A stretch of DNA of 22,455 nucleotides, from NCBI GenBank assembly GCA_946626265.1, contig CAMOUE010000011.1, positions 1-22,455 on the forward strand, read 5' to 3'. Every line of letters starts with the position of its first letter. The first letter of the stretch is position 1. Position numbers and translations under genes: made by a program. This DNA comes from an uncultured Eggerthellaceae bacterium. Lineage in GTDB: Bacteria; Actinomycetota; Coriobacteriia; Coriobacteriales; Eggerthellaceae. Shown in pieces: positions 15,533-22,455 of the stretch. Below the pieces are notes generated by a model. It worked only from the letters and a program-made list of their open reading frames with translations. It was not told where the DNA came from and did no database searches.

Positions 15533-18145
15533 ATGTCGGGTTTCATCTTGCGGGCCGTATGTCACGGCCATCGTCCGGCGCATCTCTCGGGGGTTCGTTA
15601 CTACCAGCGAAGCTCCCTCGTTTCCCAGCTCCTTCGCGAGAGGGGCGTTTCTCGGTTCATCGTCGCCCCGCCCGGATACGGCAAGACGTCGCTCGCCATG
15701 GATTACGCCGAGACGATGATGAGCTTCGCGAACGTCATCTGGATCAACGGGCAGAGCCCCTGCTTCGTTCGCGATCTGGACGAAGGCGCGCTGGCCGCGT
15801 CGTGCCAGGAAGCCGACCGCTCGGTTCGGCTCGTCGTCTTCGACGACCTCCCGCATCTCGACGCCGCGCGCTCCGAGCGCTTCTCGCACGAGATCGACGA
15901 ATTGCTGCAGTCGGATTGCGAGGTGATAGTGACGTGCGTTCCGGCAAACGACACGTTCGGGATTCTCCAGCGCGATCGGCTCAAGGTGAACGCGCGCGAC
16001 CTGCTCCTCAACGACTACGAGCTCGACCTTGCCCGGACGTCGGACGAGCGGGCGCAGGTGCCGAGCAGCGAGGTGAGCCCTGCATATCGCATACCCGCCC
16101 TCGTCTGGGGCTCAAACGACGGCGCAGCCTCGTCGTTCGTCCTCAACAGCCTGAAGGGGGACGTCCCGTCCGAGCTGCTTCTCGTCATGGGCAGCGTCGC
16201 GGTGCTCCAGGAAGGGTCGTACGATGACCTGCTCGCGTTCGGGCCGGTCGACCGCGAGCTTCTGGCAGATGCCGTCCTCGACTACCCGCACCTTGGGTTC
16301 GACGACGACCTTGACAGGTTCCAAGCGTCCCCGTTCGACGTCGACGAGATAGCCGGAGCGCTGAAAAAGCGCTTGGACCTGCTGGTGGAGCGCTCTGTCT
16401 TCTCGTCGAAGTCCGAGCTCGTCTTCGCATGGGCGCAGGCGTTGATGGACGCCGGGAAACCGGGGAGGGCGTGCGATGTCGTGAGGACGGTATGCGCGCG
16501 GGAGCATCGTGCCGAATGGGTGTACGACAACGCGTACGATTTGGTGCGCGGCGGATGCTTCTACCCCTGCCTCAGGCTCATCGACGCGGCGTGGGACACA
16601 GCGCACGGATTCAAGCCGCGGCTCGCGATGCTGCGGGCGGCGTGCTATCACATGCTCGGCGACGATGTGGAGGCTGCGCAGCTGGCGAAGCGCTACGCGT
16701 TCTCGAACGGGGAAGGGGACGACATCGTCCTGTGCGCCTTGCTCCTGCTTGCACGCTATGCGCCGGGAATGCTCGGATGCCGTGCGCGCGACGAGCTCGG
16801 CCGCTACGAAAGCGGGTTCGGCGACGGCGTCCCGGACAACCCGCCCTTGTGGCCCTTGCTCGCCGCAGGCTGGCGCGCTTCGTGCGACGGGACGGAGCGC
16901 CTCGGGTCGTATTGGGTCTCCGCTCAAGAGGCGGGTGCTTGCCAAGATGGGCTGATCATACTTGCCATCTGGTATTTCGACCTTCTGGCGGAGGTCGCGA
17001 TGGTGCCAGGCGGCACGGGTGGCGCGGGCGTTCAGCCCGGCAACGCGGAAATCGAGCGCTACGTCGCACGTTGCCTCGAGCCGGCGGACGGGCGCCTGCT
17101 GGACTACTTCGCCATCTCGGCGGGGCTGGCGATGGAGCGCGCCCATGCGCAGGGGCTTCCGCTCGAGGCGGGGTGCCTCGACGCGTCACGGCTGCTGCGC
17201 ATGAGGCAGGCCGAGATGTCGGTGCTGTCCCAACGACGCCGGTTCGAGAGGGGCAAACGCGACGAACTGCTCCAACAGGACACGTGGATGGCGACGCACC
17301 CCGAGGCTCCCTCGGTCGGTCGCGGACTCTCGCCGATGAAGGGCGCGCACCTGAGCGTGCCCTTGCTGTCCGTGAAGGTGTTCGGCCGCTTCGAGGCGCG
17401 AATCGGCAGCGAGGAAATCGACCCGGCTTTGCTCAAGCGCCGCAACGTGCGCCTGCTCCTCGCCTTGCTGGTGTCGAATCTCGGCAGGGAGCTCCTTCGG
17501 GAATCCGTCTGCTCGTCGATGTGGCCGGAGAGCGACTCCGACACGGCGCGTAAGAACTTCTACAGCGTCTGGTCAAAGCTGAAAAAGGCCTTGACCTTGC
17601 CTGACGGCACATGTCCGTATCTCGTGCGGCATCAGATGGGATGCAGCCTCGACCACCGGTACGTGCGCAGCGATGCGGCGCGTCTCGACGACATTTGCCG
17701 TGAGCTGCTGTTCGGCCAGCCCGATCAGCATGCCTGGGGCGAGCTGTTCACCGAGCTCGACCGCGACTTCTCGAGCGACCTCATGCCGTCCGAATGCGAG
17801 AACCCCCTGATCCTGCGCGCCCGCCACGACTACAAGATGCGTTTGGTCGACGCGCTCGTCAGCGCGTCGGAGAGCAGCCTGATCTCGGGAAACGCCCAGT
17901 GGGCCGTATGGTTCGCCCGTTCCGCGCTCTCCCATGACCACACGAGGGAAGACGCTTACGCGGCGCTCATGCGCGCGCAGGTGGAGAGCGGCCAGCGGAC
18001 GGCCGCCATGTCGACCTACCTGAAATGCCGGTCCGTTCTCGCCGAAGAGCTCGGCGTCGACCCGTCGCCGGCCTTGATGGCGCTTTACGAGGATTTGCTC
18101 GAAGGGGGCAACTCGTTCAAGCAGCATCCCATGCACGAATTCTAG
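15533..18145 (+). CDS. STAND-type ATPase regulator with SARP-like winged helix and BTAD domain
   Basis: An 870-residue transcription regulator of unknown target. The N-terminus has a MalT-like P-loop (APPGYGKTS, Lys51) and a Walker B stretch (VRLVVFDDL, Asp104-Asp105). The middle (about 110-600) is helical, TPR-like in character, without sharp motifs. From about 610 comes an OmpR-type winged helix (VKVFGRFEARIG, LLKRRNVRLLLALLV, SVWSKLKKAL), then a bacterial transcriptional activator domain (about 710-862, ending CRSVLAEELGVDPSPAL). This order differs from classical SARPs, whose DNA-binding half is N-terminal. Such proteins are thought to switch with a bound nucleotide or ligand. ATG 15533 is set by GGAAGG eight bases upstream. 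It has its own promoter and lies alone between rsfS and secA. Stop TAG. Confidence 0.85.
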   Translation: MSGFILRAVCHGHRPAHLSGVRYYQRSSLVSQLLRERGVSRFIVAPPGYGKTSLAMDYAETMMSFANVIWINGQSPCFVRDLDEGALAASCQEADRSVRLVVFDDLPHLDAARSERFSHEIDELLQSDCEVIVTCVPANDTFGILQRDRLKVNARDLLLNDYELDLARTSDERAQVPSSEVSPAYRIPALVWGSNDGAASSFVLNSLKGDVPSELLLVMGSVAVLQEGSYDDLLAFGPVDRELLADAVLDYPHLGFDDDLDRFQASPFDVDEIAGALKKRLDLLVERSVFSSKSELVFAWAQALMDAGKPGRACDVVRTVCAREHRAEWVYDNAYDLVRGGCFYPCLRLIDAAWDTAHGFKPRLAMLRAACYHMLGDDVEAAQLAKRYAFSNGEGDDIVLCALLLLARYAPGMLGCRARDELGRYESGFGDGVPDNPPLWPLLAAGWRASCDGTERLGSYWVSAQEAGACQDGLIILAIWYFDLLAEVAMVPGGTGGAGVQPGNAEIERYVARCLEPADGRLLDYFAISAGLAMERAHAQGLPLEAGCLDASRLLRMRQAEMSVLSQRRRFERGKRDELLQQDTWMATHPEAPSVGRGLSPMKGAHLSVPLLSVKVFGRFEARIGSEEIDPALLKRRNVRLLLALLVSNLGRELLRESVCSSMWPESDSDTARKNFYSVWSKLKKALTLPDGTCPYLVRHQMGCSLDHRYVRSDAARLDDICRELLFGQPDQHAWGELFTELDRDFSSDLMPSECENPLILRARHDYKMRLVDALVSASESSLISGNAQWAVWFARSALSHDHTREDAYAALMRAQVESGQRTAAMSTYLKCRSVLAEELGVDPSPALMALYEDLLEGGNSFKQHPMHEF

Positions 18146-18214
18146 CGTACGGGGGATATTGCGTGCTCATTGTCTGCAACCCAGGTGCAGATGGGATAGG
18201 CGGCAACCCCGTTA

Positions 18215-18223
18215 TGCTAGAGT
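18215..18223 (+). promoter_or_regulatory. Candidate extended -10 promoter of secA
   Basis: TGCTAGAGT fits an extended -10 (TGn then TAGAGT) in the 123-bp gap after the regulator. No good -35 is seen. The leader of about 40 bases carries AAAAGGA 11 bases before the secA ATG. No terminator hairpin was recognised after the regulator gene. Confidence 0.4.
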
Positions 18224-18268
18224 TTCTAACGATTGTTTTACGGCGCTCGGAAAAGGACGGCACGCTTT

Positions 18269-21145
18269 ATGGCAGGTTTCCTCTCAAAATTGCTCTCGTT
18301 CGGCGAGGGTCGCCAAGTAAAGAACTACCAGAAGATCGCCGACCGCATCGGCGAGCTCGAGCCGGGCATGCAGAAGCTCGACGACGCCGAGCTGCGTGCG
18401 CTCACCGCTGCTTTCCGCGAGCGGCTCGATCGCGGCGAAGAGCTCAACAGCCTGCTGCCGGAGGCGTTTGCCGCCGTGCGCGAGGCTTCGGTGCGCACGT
18501 TGGGCATGCGGCACTTCGACGTGCAGCTCATCGGCGGCATGGCGCTCAACGACGGGCATATCGCCGAGATGAAGACCGGCGAAGGCAAGACGCTCGTATC
18601 GACGCTCGCAGGCTACCTCAACGCGCTTCCCGGCCACAACGTTCACATCGTCACCGTCAACGACTACCTGGCCCGTCGCGACAGCGAGTGGATGGGGCGC
18701 ATCTACAACTTCATGGGCATGAACGTCGGCCTCATCCAGAACGGCATGCGCGCCGACCGCAAGAAGCCCGCCTACCTCGCAGACGTCACGTACGGCACGA
18801 ACTCCGAGTTCGGCTTCGACTACCTCCGCGACAACATGGTCACGCGCGCCGACGGCCGCGTCCAGCGCGGGCACCATTTCGCCGTCGTCGACGAGGTCGA
18901 CTCCATCCTCATCGACGAGGCGCGAACCCCGCTCATCATCTCGGGCGCTGGTACGGCCGCCGCAGACACGTACAACCAGTTCGCGCGCGCCATGGTCGGC
19001 TTGCAGCGCGACGTCGACTTCCAGATGGACGAGGCGAAGCGCACGATCAACGCCACGGAGGTCGGCCTCGAGCGCATCGAGTCCATACTCGGCATCGACG
19101 ACATCTACGCCGATCCGTCCGGTGCGTTGGCGAACCACCTCCAGCAAGCCCTCAAGGCCCAGTTCCTGTTCCATCGCGACGTCGACTACGTCGTGACGAA
19201 CGGCGAAGTAAAGATCGTCGACGAGTTCACGGGCCGCATCATGGAGGGCCGTCGCTGGTCGGAGGGCCTGCATCAGGCGGTCGAGGCGAAAGAGCACGTG
19301 CACGTGAAGGAAGAGAACCAGACGCTGGCCACCATCACGCTGCAGAACTACTTCCGCCTGTACGAGAAGCTGTCGGGCATGACGGGTACCGCCATGACCG
19401 AGGATTCGGAGTTCCGCCAGATCTACAAGCTCGAGGTCACGGCCATCCCGCCCAACAAGCCCGTCATCCGCGTCGACCAGAACGACCAGGTCTACCGAAC
19501 CGTCGATGCCAAGTTCAACGCAGTCGCCGACGAGATCGCCGAACGCCACCACGCCGGCCAGCCCTGCCTCGTCGGCACCGTGTCGATCGAGAGCTCCGAG
19601 CGCCTGTCCCGCTTGCTCGACAAGCGCGGCATCGCCCATGAGACCCTAAACGCGAAGAACCACGAACGCGAGGCGCATATCGTCGCCCAGGCAGGCCGCG
19701 TCGGCGCGGTCACCATCGCGACGAACATGGCCGGCCGCGGTACCGACATCCTGCTCGGCGGCAATCCCGACGTGCTCGCGGACGACCTGCTGCGCAACCG
19801 CGGCTACAATCCCGACCTCGACACGGCGAAGGAAGCCGAGCTGCGCGCCACCGCCGAGAAGGCCCTCGAGGCGCCCGAGCCCCGCATCCGCGCACGTGCG
19901 AAGGAGCTGCTCGAGCAGCTCGACCAGTCGCTGGCGGTGACGCCGGAGGCGCGGGAGAAGGCCGTCGCGGAGGCGAAGGAAATCACCGAGAAGGAGCGCG
20001 AGCGCGTGCGCGCCGCCGGCGGCTTGCTCGTGATCGGCACTGAGCGCCACGAATCGCGCCGTATCGACAACCAGCTGCGCGGCCGTTCGGGACGTCAGGG
20101 CGATCCGGGCGAGACCCAGTTCTACCTCTCGCTCGAAGACGACCTCATGCGCCGGTTCGGCGGCGATCGCATGGACAGCATCTCCCGCATGATGGAGAAG
20201 ACCCAACTGCCCGACGACCAGCCCATACAGGCGAGCATGGTGTCGAAGGCGATAGAGAACGCCCAGCATTCGGTCGAGGCCATGCATTTCGCGGCACGCA
20301 AGAACGTGCTCGAGTACGACGACGTGCTCAACCTGCAACGCACGGCCATCTACGAAGAACGCAACGCCATTCTCGACGGCAAGGACATGACGGACCGCAT
20401 TCCGGAGATCATCGCGGACTGCGCGCGCGACGCCGTCCAGGAGAACTGCCCCGACAAGACGGCGAGCGACGAGTGGGATATCGCCGGCCTCGAGGCTTGG
20501 TCGACGTCCATGGCGGGCATCGACGGTTTCCACGTCGAAGAAGTCGATCACGACGACGACCCGGCCATCGTCGAAGAGGCCCTCGCGGCGTTCTTGACCG
20601 AGGTTTACGACTCGAAGGTCGAGATGCTCGGCGAAGACGTGATGAGGACCCTCGAGGCCCAGGTCATGCTGCGTATCATGGACACGCGTTGGATGGCCCA
20701 CCTGCACGACATGGATTACCTGCGCGCCGGCATCGGGCTGCGCGCTTATGGTCAGCGCGACCCGCTGACGGAATACCGCGAGGAAGCATACCGAGCGTTC
20801 TCCCAGATGACGGGCAATATGTACGAAGACTACCTGCGTACGCTGCTGCGCCTGCAGGTTGCGACCCAGCCCCCTGCGATGGAGGAGGCGCGCGACCCGC
20901 TGGCAGGCAAGGTCACGTACTCGAACCCCGAGCAGGCGCTCGACGGGTCGAGCGGCGCAGGCGCGCCGGCGCCCGCGCGGAAAGCCGCCGCGCCTTCCCA
21001 AGGACCGCGCCCTGCGGAGGCGTCCAAGCCCAAGACCTACGTCAAGGACAAGGAAGACCCCTATGCGAACGTGGGTAGGAACGATCCCTGCCCATGTGGA
21101 AGCGGCAAGAAATTCAAGAAGTGCCATGGCATGTACCAGGACTAA
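18269..21145 (+). CDS. secA: Preprotein translocase ATPase SecA
   Basis: A 958-residue SecA, the motor that drives unfolded exported proteins through SecYEG. Walker A is MKTGEGKT (101-108) and the DEAD-type box is DEVD (208-211), followed by IDEARTPLIISG. Also visible are NDYLARRD, YGTNSEFGFDYLRD, GMTGTA, ATNMAGRGTDI, GGLLVIGTERHESRRIDNQLRGR and DTRWMAHLHDMDYLR of the scaffold helix. After a Pro/Ala-rich linker the C-terminus ends in a zinc-binding SEC-C motif with Cys941, Cys943, Cys952 and His953. ATG 18269 fits the family start MAGFLSKLL. prfB follows 39 bases later, a common neighbour. Stop TAA. Confidence 0.97.
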   Translation: MAGFLSKLLSFGEGRQVKNYQKIADRIGELEPGMQKLDDAELRALTAAFRERLDRGEELNSLLPEAFAAVREASVRTLGMRHFDVQLIGGMALNDGHIAEMKTGEGKTLVSTLAGYLNALPGHNVHIVTVNDYLARRDSEWMGRIYNFMGMNVGLIQNGMRADRKKPAYLADVTYGTNSEFGFDYLRDNMVTRADGRVQRGHHFAVVDEVDSILIDEARTPLIISGAGTAAADTYNQFARAMVGLQRDVDFQMDEAKRTINATEVGLERIESILGIDDIYADPSGALANHLQQALKAQFLFHRDVDYVVTNGEVKIVDEFTGRIMEGRRWSEGLHQAVEAKEHVHVKEENQTLATITLQNYFRLYEKLSGMTGTAMTEDSEFRQIYKLEVTAIPPNKPVIRVDQNDQVYRTVDAKFNAVADEIAERHHAGQPCLVGTVSIESSERLSRLLDKRGIAHETLNAKNHEREAHIVAQAGRVGAVTIATNMAGRGTDILLGGNPDVLADDLLRNRGYNPDLDTAKEAELRATAEKALEAPEPRIRARAKELLEQLDQSLAVTPEAREKAVAEAKEITEKERERVRAAGGLLVIGTERHESRRIDNQLRGRSGRQGDPGETQFYLSLEDDLMRRFGGDRMDSISRMMEKTQLPDDQPIQASMVSKAIENAQHSVEAMHFAARKNVLEYDDVLNLQRTAIYEERNAILDGKDMTDRIPEIIADCARDAVQENCPDKTASDEWDIAGLEAWSTSMAGIDGFHVEEVDHDDDPAIVEEALAAFLTEVYDSKVEMLGEDVMRTLEAQVMLRIMDTRWMAHLHDMDYLRAGIGLRAYGQRDPLTEYREEAYRAFSQMTGNMYEDYLRTLLRLQVATQPPAMEEARDPLAGKVTYSNPEQALDGSSGAGAPAPARKAAAPSQGPRPAEASKPKTYVKDKEDPYANVGRNDPCPCGSGKKFKKCHGMYQD

Positions 21146-21184
21146 CCTGCCGTGACGAAACGTTGATTGCGAAGACCTGACCAT

Positions 21185-22276
21185 ATGGAACTGGATGCGA
21201 AGACAATAGCGAAGTTCGAGGCGCGCCTGCGCGACGCGCACGCGTTCCTGCACGTCGACGACAAGACGGCCGAGCTTGCAAGGCTCGACGAGGAGACGGC
21301 TCAACCGGGTTTCTGGGACGACACCGCCCATGCCCAAGCCGTCTCCAAGAAAGCGGGCAACCTACGAGAGACCATCCGCGAATACGACGAGGCGGCCTCG
21401 CTGCTGTCAGACGCCCAAGCGGCTTTCGAGCTGTCTTCCGAGGACGAGGCCTTCGCGCAGGAAGCGTCGGATGCGATCGAGCGCCTGTCCGCCATGCTCG
21501 ATTCGCTCGAAGTGTCCTCGTGGTTTACGGGATCGTTCGACGACGGCGATGCCATTCTCACGGTCAATCCAGGTCAGGGGGGACTCGAGGCAAACGACTG
21601 GGCCGACATGCTGTTCAAGCTCTACACGCACTACGCCGAGTCCAAGGGCTGGAAGGTCCACGTGCTCGACGTGACGTACGCCGAGGGCATCGGCATCGAC
21701 AGGGCGACGATCCAGGTCGAAGGCCGCAACGCCTACGGTATGCTCCGCTCCGAAGTCGGCGTTCACCGGCTCGTCCGCATCTCGCCGACCGACGACAAGA
21801 AGCGCCGCCACACGACGTTCGCCTCCGTCGAGCTCTTGCCGGTGCTGCCCGAGGACATCGAGGTCGACCTCGACCCCAACGACGTCCGCGTCGACGTGTA
21901 CCGTTCGAGCGGCCCGGGGGGACAGTGCGTGAACACGACCGATTCGGCGGTGCGCCTGACGCATGTGCCCACGGGCATCGTCGTAACGTGCCAGAACCAG
22001 AAGTCGCAGCTCCAGAACAAGGAGGCGGCGTTCAGGGTGCTGAAATCGAAGCTGTACGAGCTCGAGGAGCAGAAGCGCCAAGCCGAAATCGACGAGCTAC
22101 GCGGCGAGCGCATGGAAAACTCGTTCGGCAGCCAGATCCGCAATTACGTTTTGTACCCATATCAACTGGTGAAAGACTTGCGCAGCGGCGTGGAGACGGG
22201 CAACGTCGACGCCGTGCTCGCAGGCGAAATCGACGAGTTCGTCATTGGGTACCACAAGTGGAAGGCCTCTCAGTAG
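21185..22276 (+). CDS. prfB: Peptide chain release factor 2 (variant SPT recognition tripeptide, no frameshift)
   Basis: A 363-residue class I release factor of RF2 type that ends translation at UGA and UAA. The catalytic GGQ is at 245-247 (SSGPGGQCVN), with downstream TDSAVRLTHVPTGIVV typical of actinobacterial RF2. The stop-recognition tripeptide, SPF in the family, reads Ser200-Pro201-Thr202 (VRISPTDDKKRRHTTF). The N-terminal helical domain is continuous with the rest, so there is no in-frame UGA frameshift as in E. coli prfB. ATG 21185 is the best family start; the ribosome site is weak and an in-frame TTG at 21167 is less likely. RF2 identity over RF1 is supported by overall similarity, the GPGGQ context and the Ser-Pro of the tripeptide. 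Stop TAG. Confidence 0.94.
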   Translation: MELDAKTIAKFEARLRDAHAFLHVDDKTAELARLDEETAQPGFWDDTAHAQAVSKKAGNLRETIREYDEAASLLSDAQAAFELSSEDEAFAQEASDAIERLSAMLDSLEVSSWFTGSFDDGDAILTVNPGQGGLEANDWADMLFKLYTHYAESKGWKVHVLDVTYAEGIGIDRATIQVEGRNAYGMLRSEVGVHRLVRISPTDDKKRRHTTFASVELLPVLPEDIEVDLDPNDVRVDVYRSSGPGGQCVNTTDSAVRLTHVPTGIVVTCQNQKSQLQNKEAAFRVLKSKLYELEEQKRQAEIDELRGERMENSFGSQIRNYVLYPYQLVKDLRSGVETGNVDAVLAGEIDEFVIGYHKWKASQ

Positions 22277-22341
22277 GACGCCACGTCCACCTTCGTGTTC
22301 GTCGATTTGAACAGCTTGTAACCTCGCGCATCGCGTCTTAT

Positions 22342-22376
22342 GGGGTTTCATAGCTTTATCGGCCATCTGAAACCCC
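22342..22376. terminator. Inverted repeat downstream of prfB (terminator or operator)
   Basis: GGGGTTTCA (22342-22350) and TGAAACCCC (22368-22376) are perfect 9-bp arms around a 17-base loop. There is no T-run on the plus strand, so intrinsic termination is uncertain. Its position just upstream of the next promoter also suits a regulator-binding site. Confidence 0.4.
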
Positions 22377-22382
22377 CTAGAC

Positions 22383-22420
22383 CAATCGAAAGATTGCGCC
22401 GTTGTACAATGGGCGCGCAA
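22383..22420 (+). promoter_or_regulatory. Dyad-rich promoter of the gene at the right edge
   Basis: The -10 is TACAAT (22405-22410), overlapped by the palindrome TTGTACAA (22402-22409). TTGCGC (22394-22399) and GCGCAA (22415-22420) form an outer dyad, and CAATC-GAAA-GATTG (22383-22396) covers the -35/spacer region. The -35 itself is poor, which suits a regulated promoter. The rest of 22277-22436 shows no gene. Confidence 0.45.
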
Positions 22421-22436
22421 GAGAGAAAGGTGCGCC

Positions 22437-22455
22437 ATGGGTTCCGAAAAGCTGA
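22437..22455 (+). CDS. Start of an unidentified gene, cut by window edge
   Basis: ATG at 22437 follows GAAAGG by six bases and begins MGSEKL before the sequence ends. Only six codons are visible, so no function can be given. The good ribosome site and the promoter upstream support a real start. Confidence 0.6.

Noticed and set aside
21185..21300. Search for a CTTTGA-type RF2 frameshift site
   Set aside because: The frame is open from the ATG and no out-of-frame continuation is needed; the N-terminal domain is complete.
22097..22370. Minus-strand small frame beginning MADKAMKPHK with a G-run upstream
   Set aside because: The start looks tempting because of the inverted repeat at 22342-22376, but most of the frame is antisense to the 3' end of prfB and shows no family features.

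Overview
The window is a high-GC stretch of bacterial chromosome. It looks like a Coriobacteriia genome, probably an Eggerthellaceae-like gut actinobacterium. That placement is an inference from four things: a secreted wall enzyme with six clostridial-hydrophobic-W (ChW) repeats, a GlnR-type nitrogen regulator of actinobacterial style, a large ATPase-BTAD regulator, and an actinobacterial-type PrfB. No rRNA, tRNA, CRISPR array, insertion sequence or prophage gene was recognised.

Layout. (1) 1-2180: the last codons of a possible plus-strand gene, converging on a two-gene minus-strand unit for surface glycan synthesis (GT4 glycosyltransferase, then a PglC-like phosphoglycosyl transferase that starts lipid-linked glycans). 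(2) 2331-5350: a divergent gene for a 970-residue exported L,D-transpeptidase (signal peptide, acidic/Lys-Pro-Ala linker, six ChW repeats, ricin-like lectin region, YkuD catalytic domain), followed by a strong hairpin. (3) 5374-7399: glnA with a GlnR-like regulator immediately downstream. (4) 7435-10071: polA with a degenerate proofreading domain. (5) 10116-15456: a ribosome/growth cluster in conserved order: rplU-rpmA, terminator, obgE-proB-nadD/yqeK fusion-rsfS, terminator. (6) 15457-18145: a STAND-type ATPase fused to a SARP/BTAD output, with its own promoter and an embedded dyad. (7) 18215-22276: secA then prfB. (8) 22277-22455: an intergenic region with a hairpin and a dyad-rich promoter, then the first codons of another gene.

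How the parts relate. The glycan genes and the wall-bound transpeptidase share a divergent 197-bp intergenic region and both act on the envelope. glnA and its regulator form a compact nitrogen-assimilation unit; the glutamine synthetase lacks the adenylylation tyrosine, so control is likely transcriptional. The rplU-to-rsfS cluster joins ribosomal proteins, a ribosome-assembly GTPase and a ribosome-silencing factor with proline and NAD synthesis. SecA powers export of proteins such as the transpeptidase.

Most interesting signal. Stop-codon use is strongly skewed to TAG: 10 of 15 complete genes end in TAG, 4 in TAA and 1 in TGA, although TGA is normally favoured at high GC. In the same window RF2, the factor that reads UGA, carries SPT where the family has the SPF stop-recognition tripeptide, and its gene lacks the usual autoregulatory UGA frameshift. 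Other notable points are a likely leaderless glycosyltransferase mRNA, an obgE start wedged directly behind a terminator, a NadD-YqeK fusion, and an identical 39-bp block shared by two ChW repeats.
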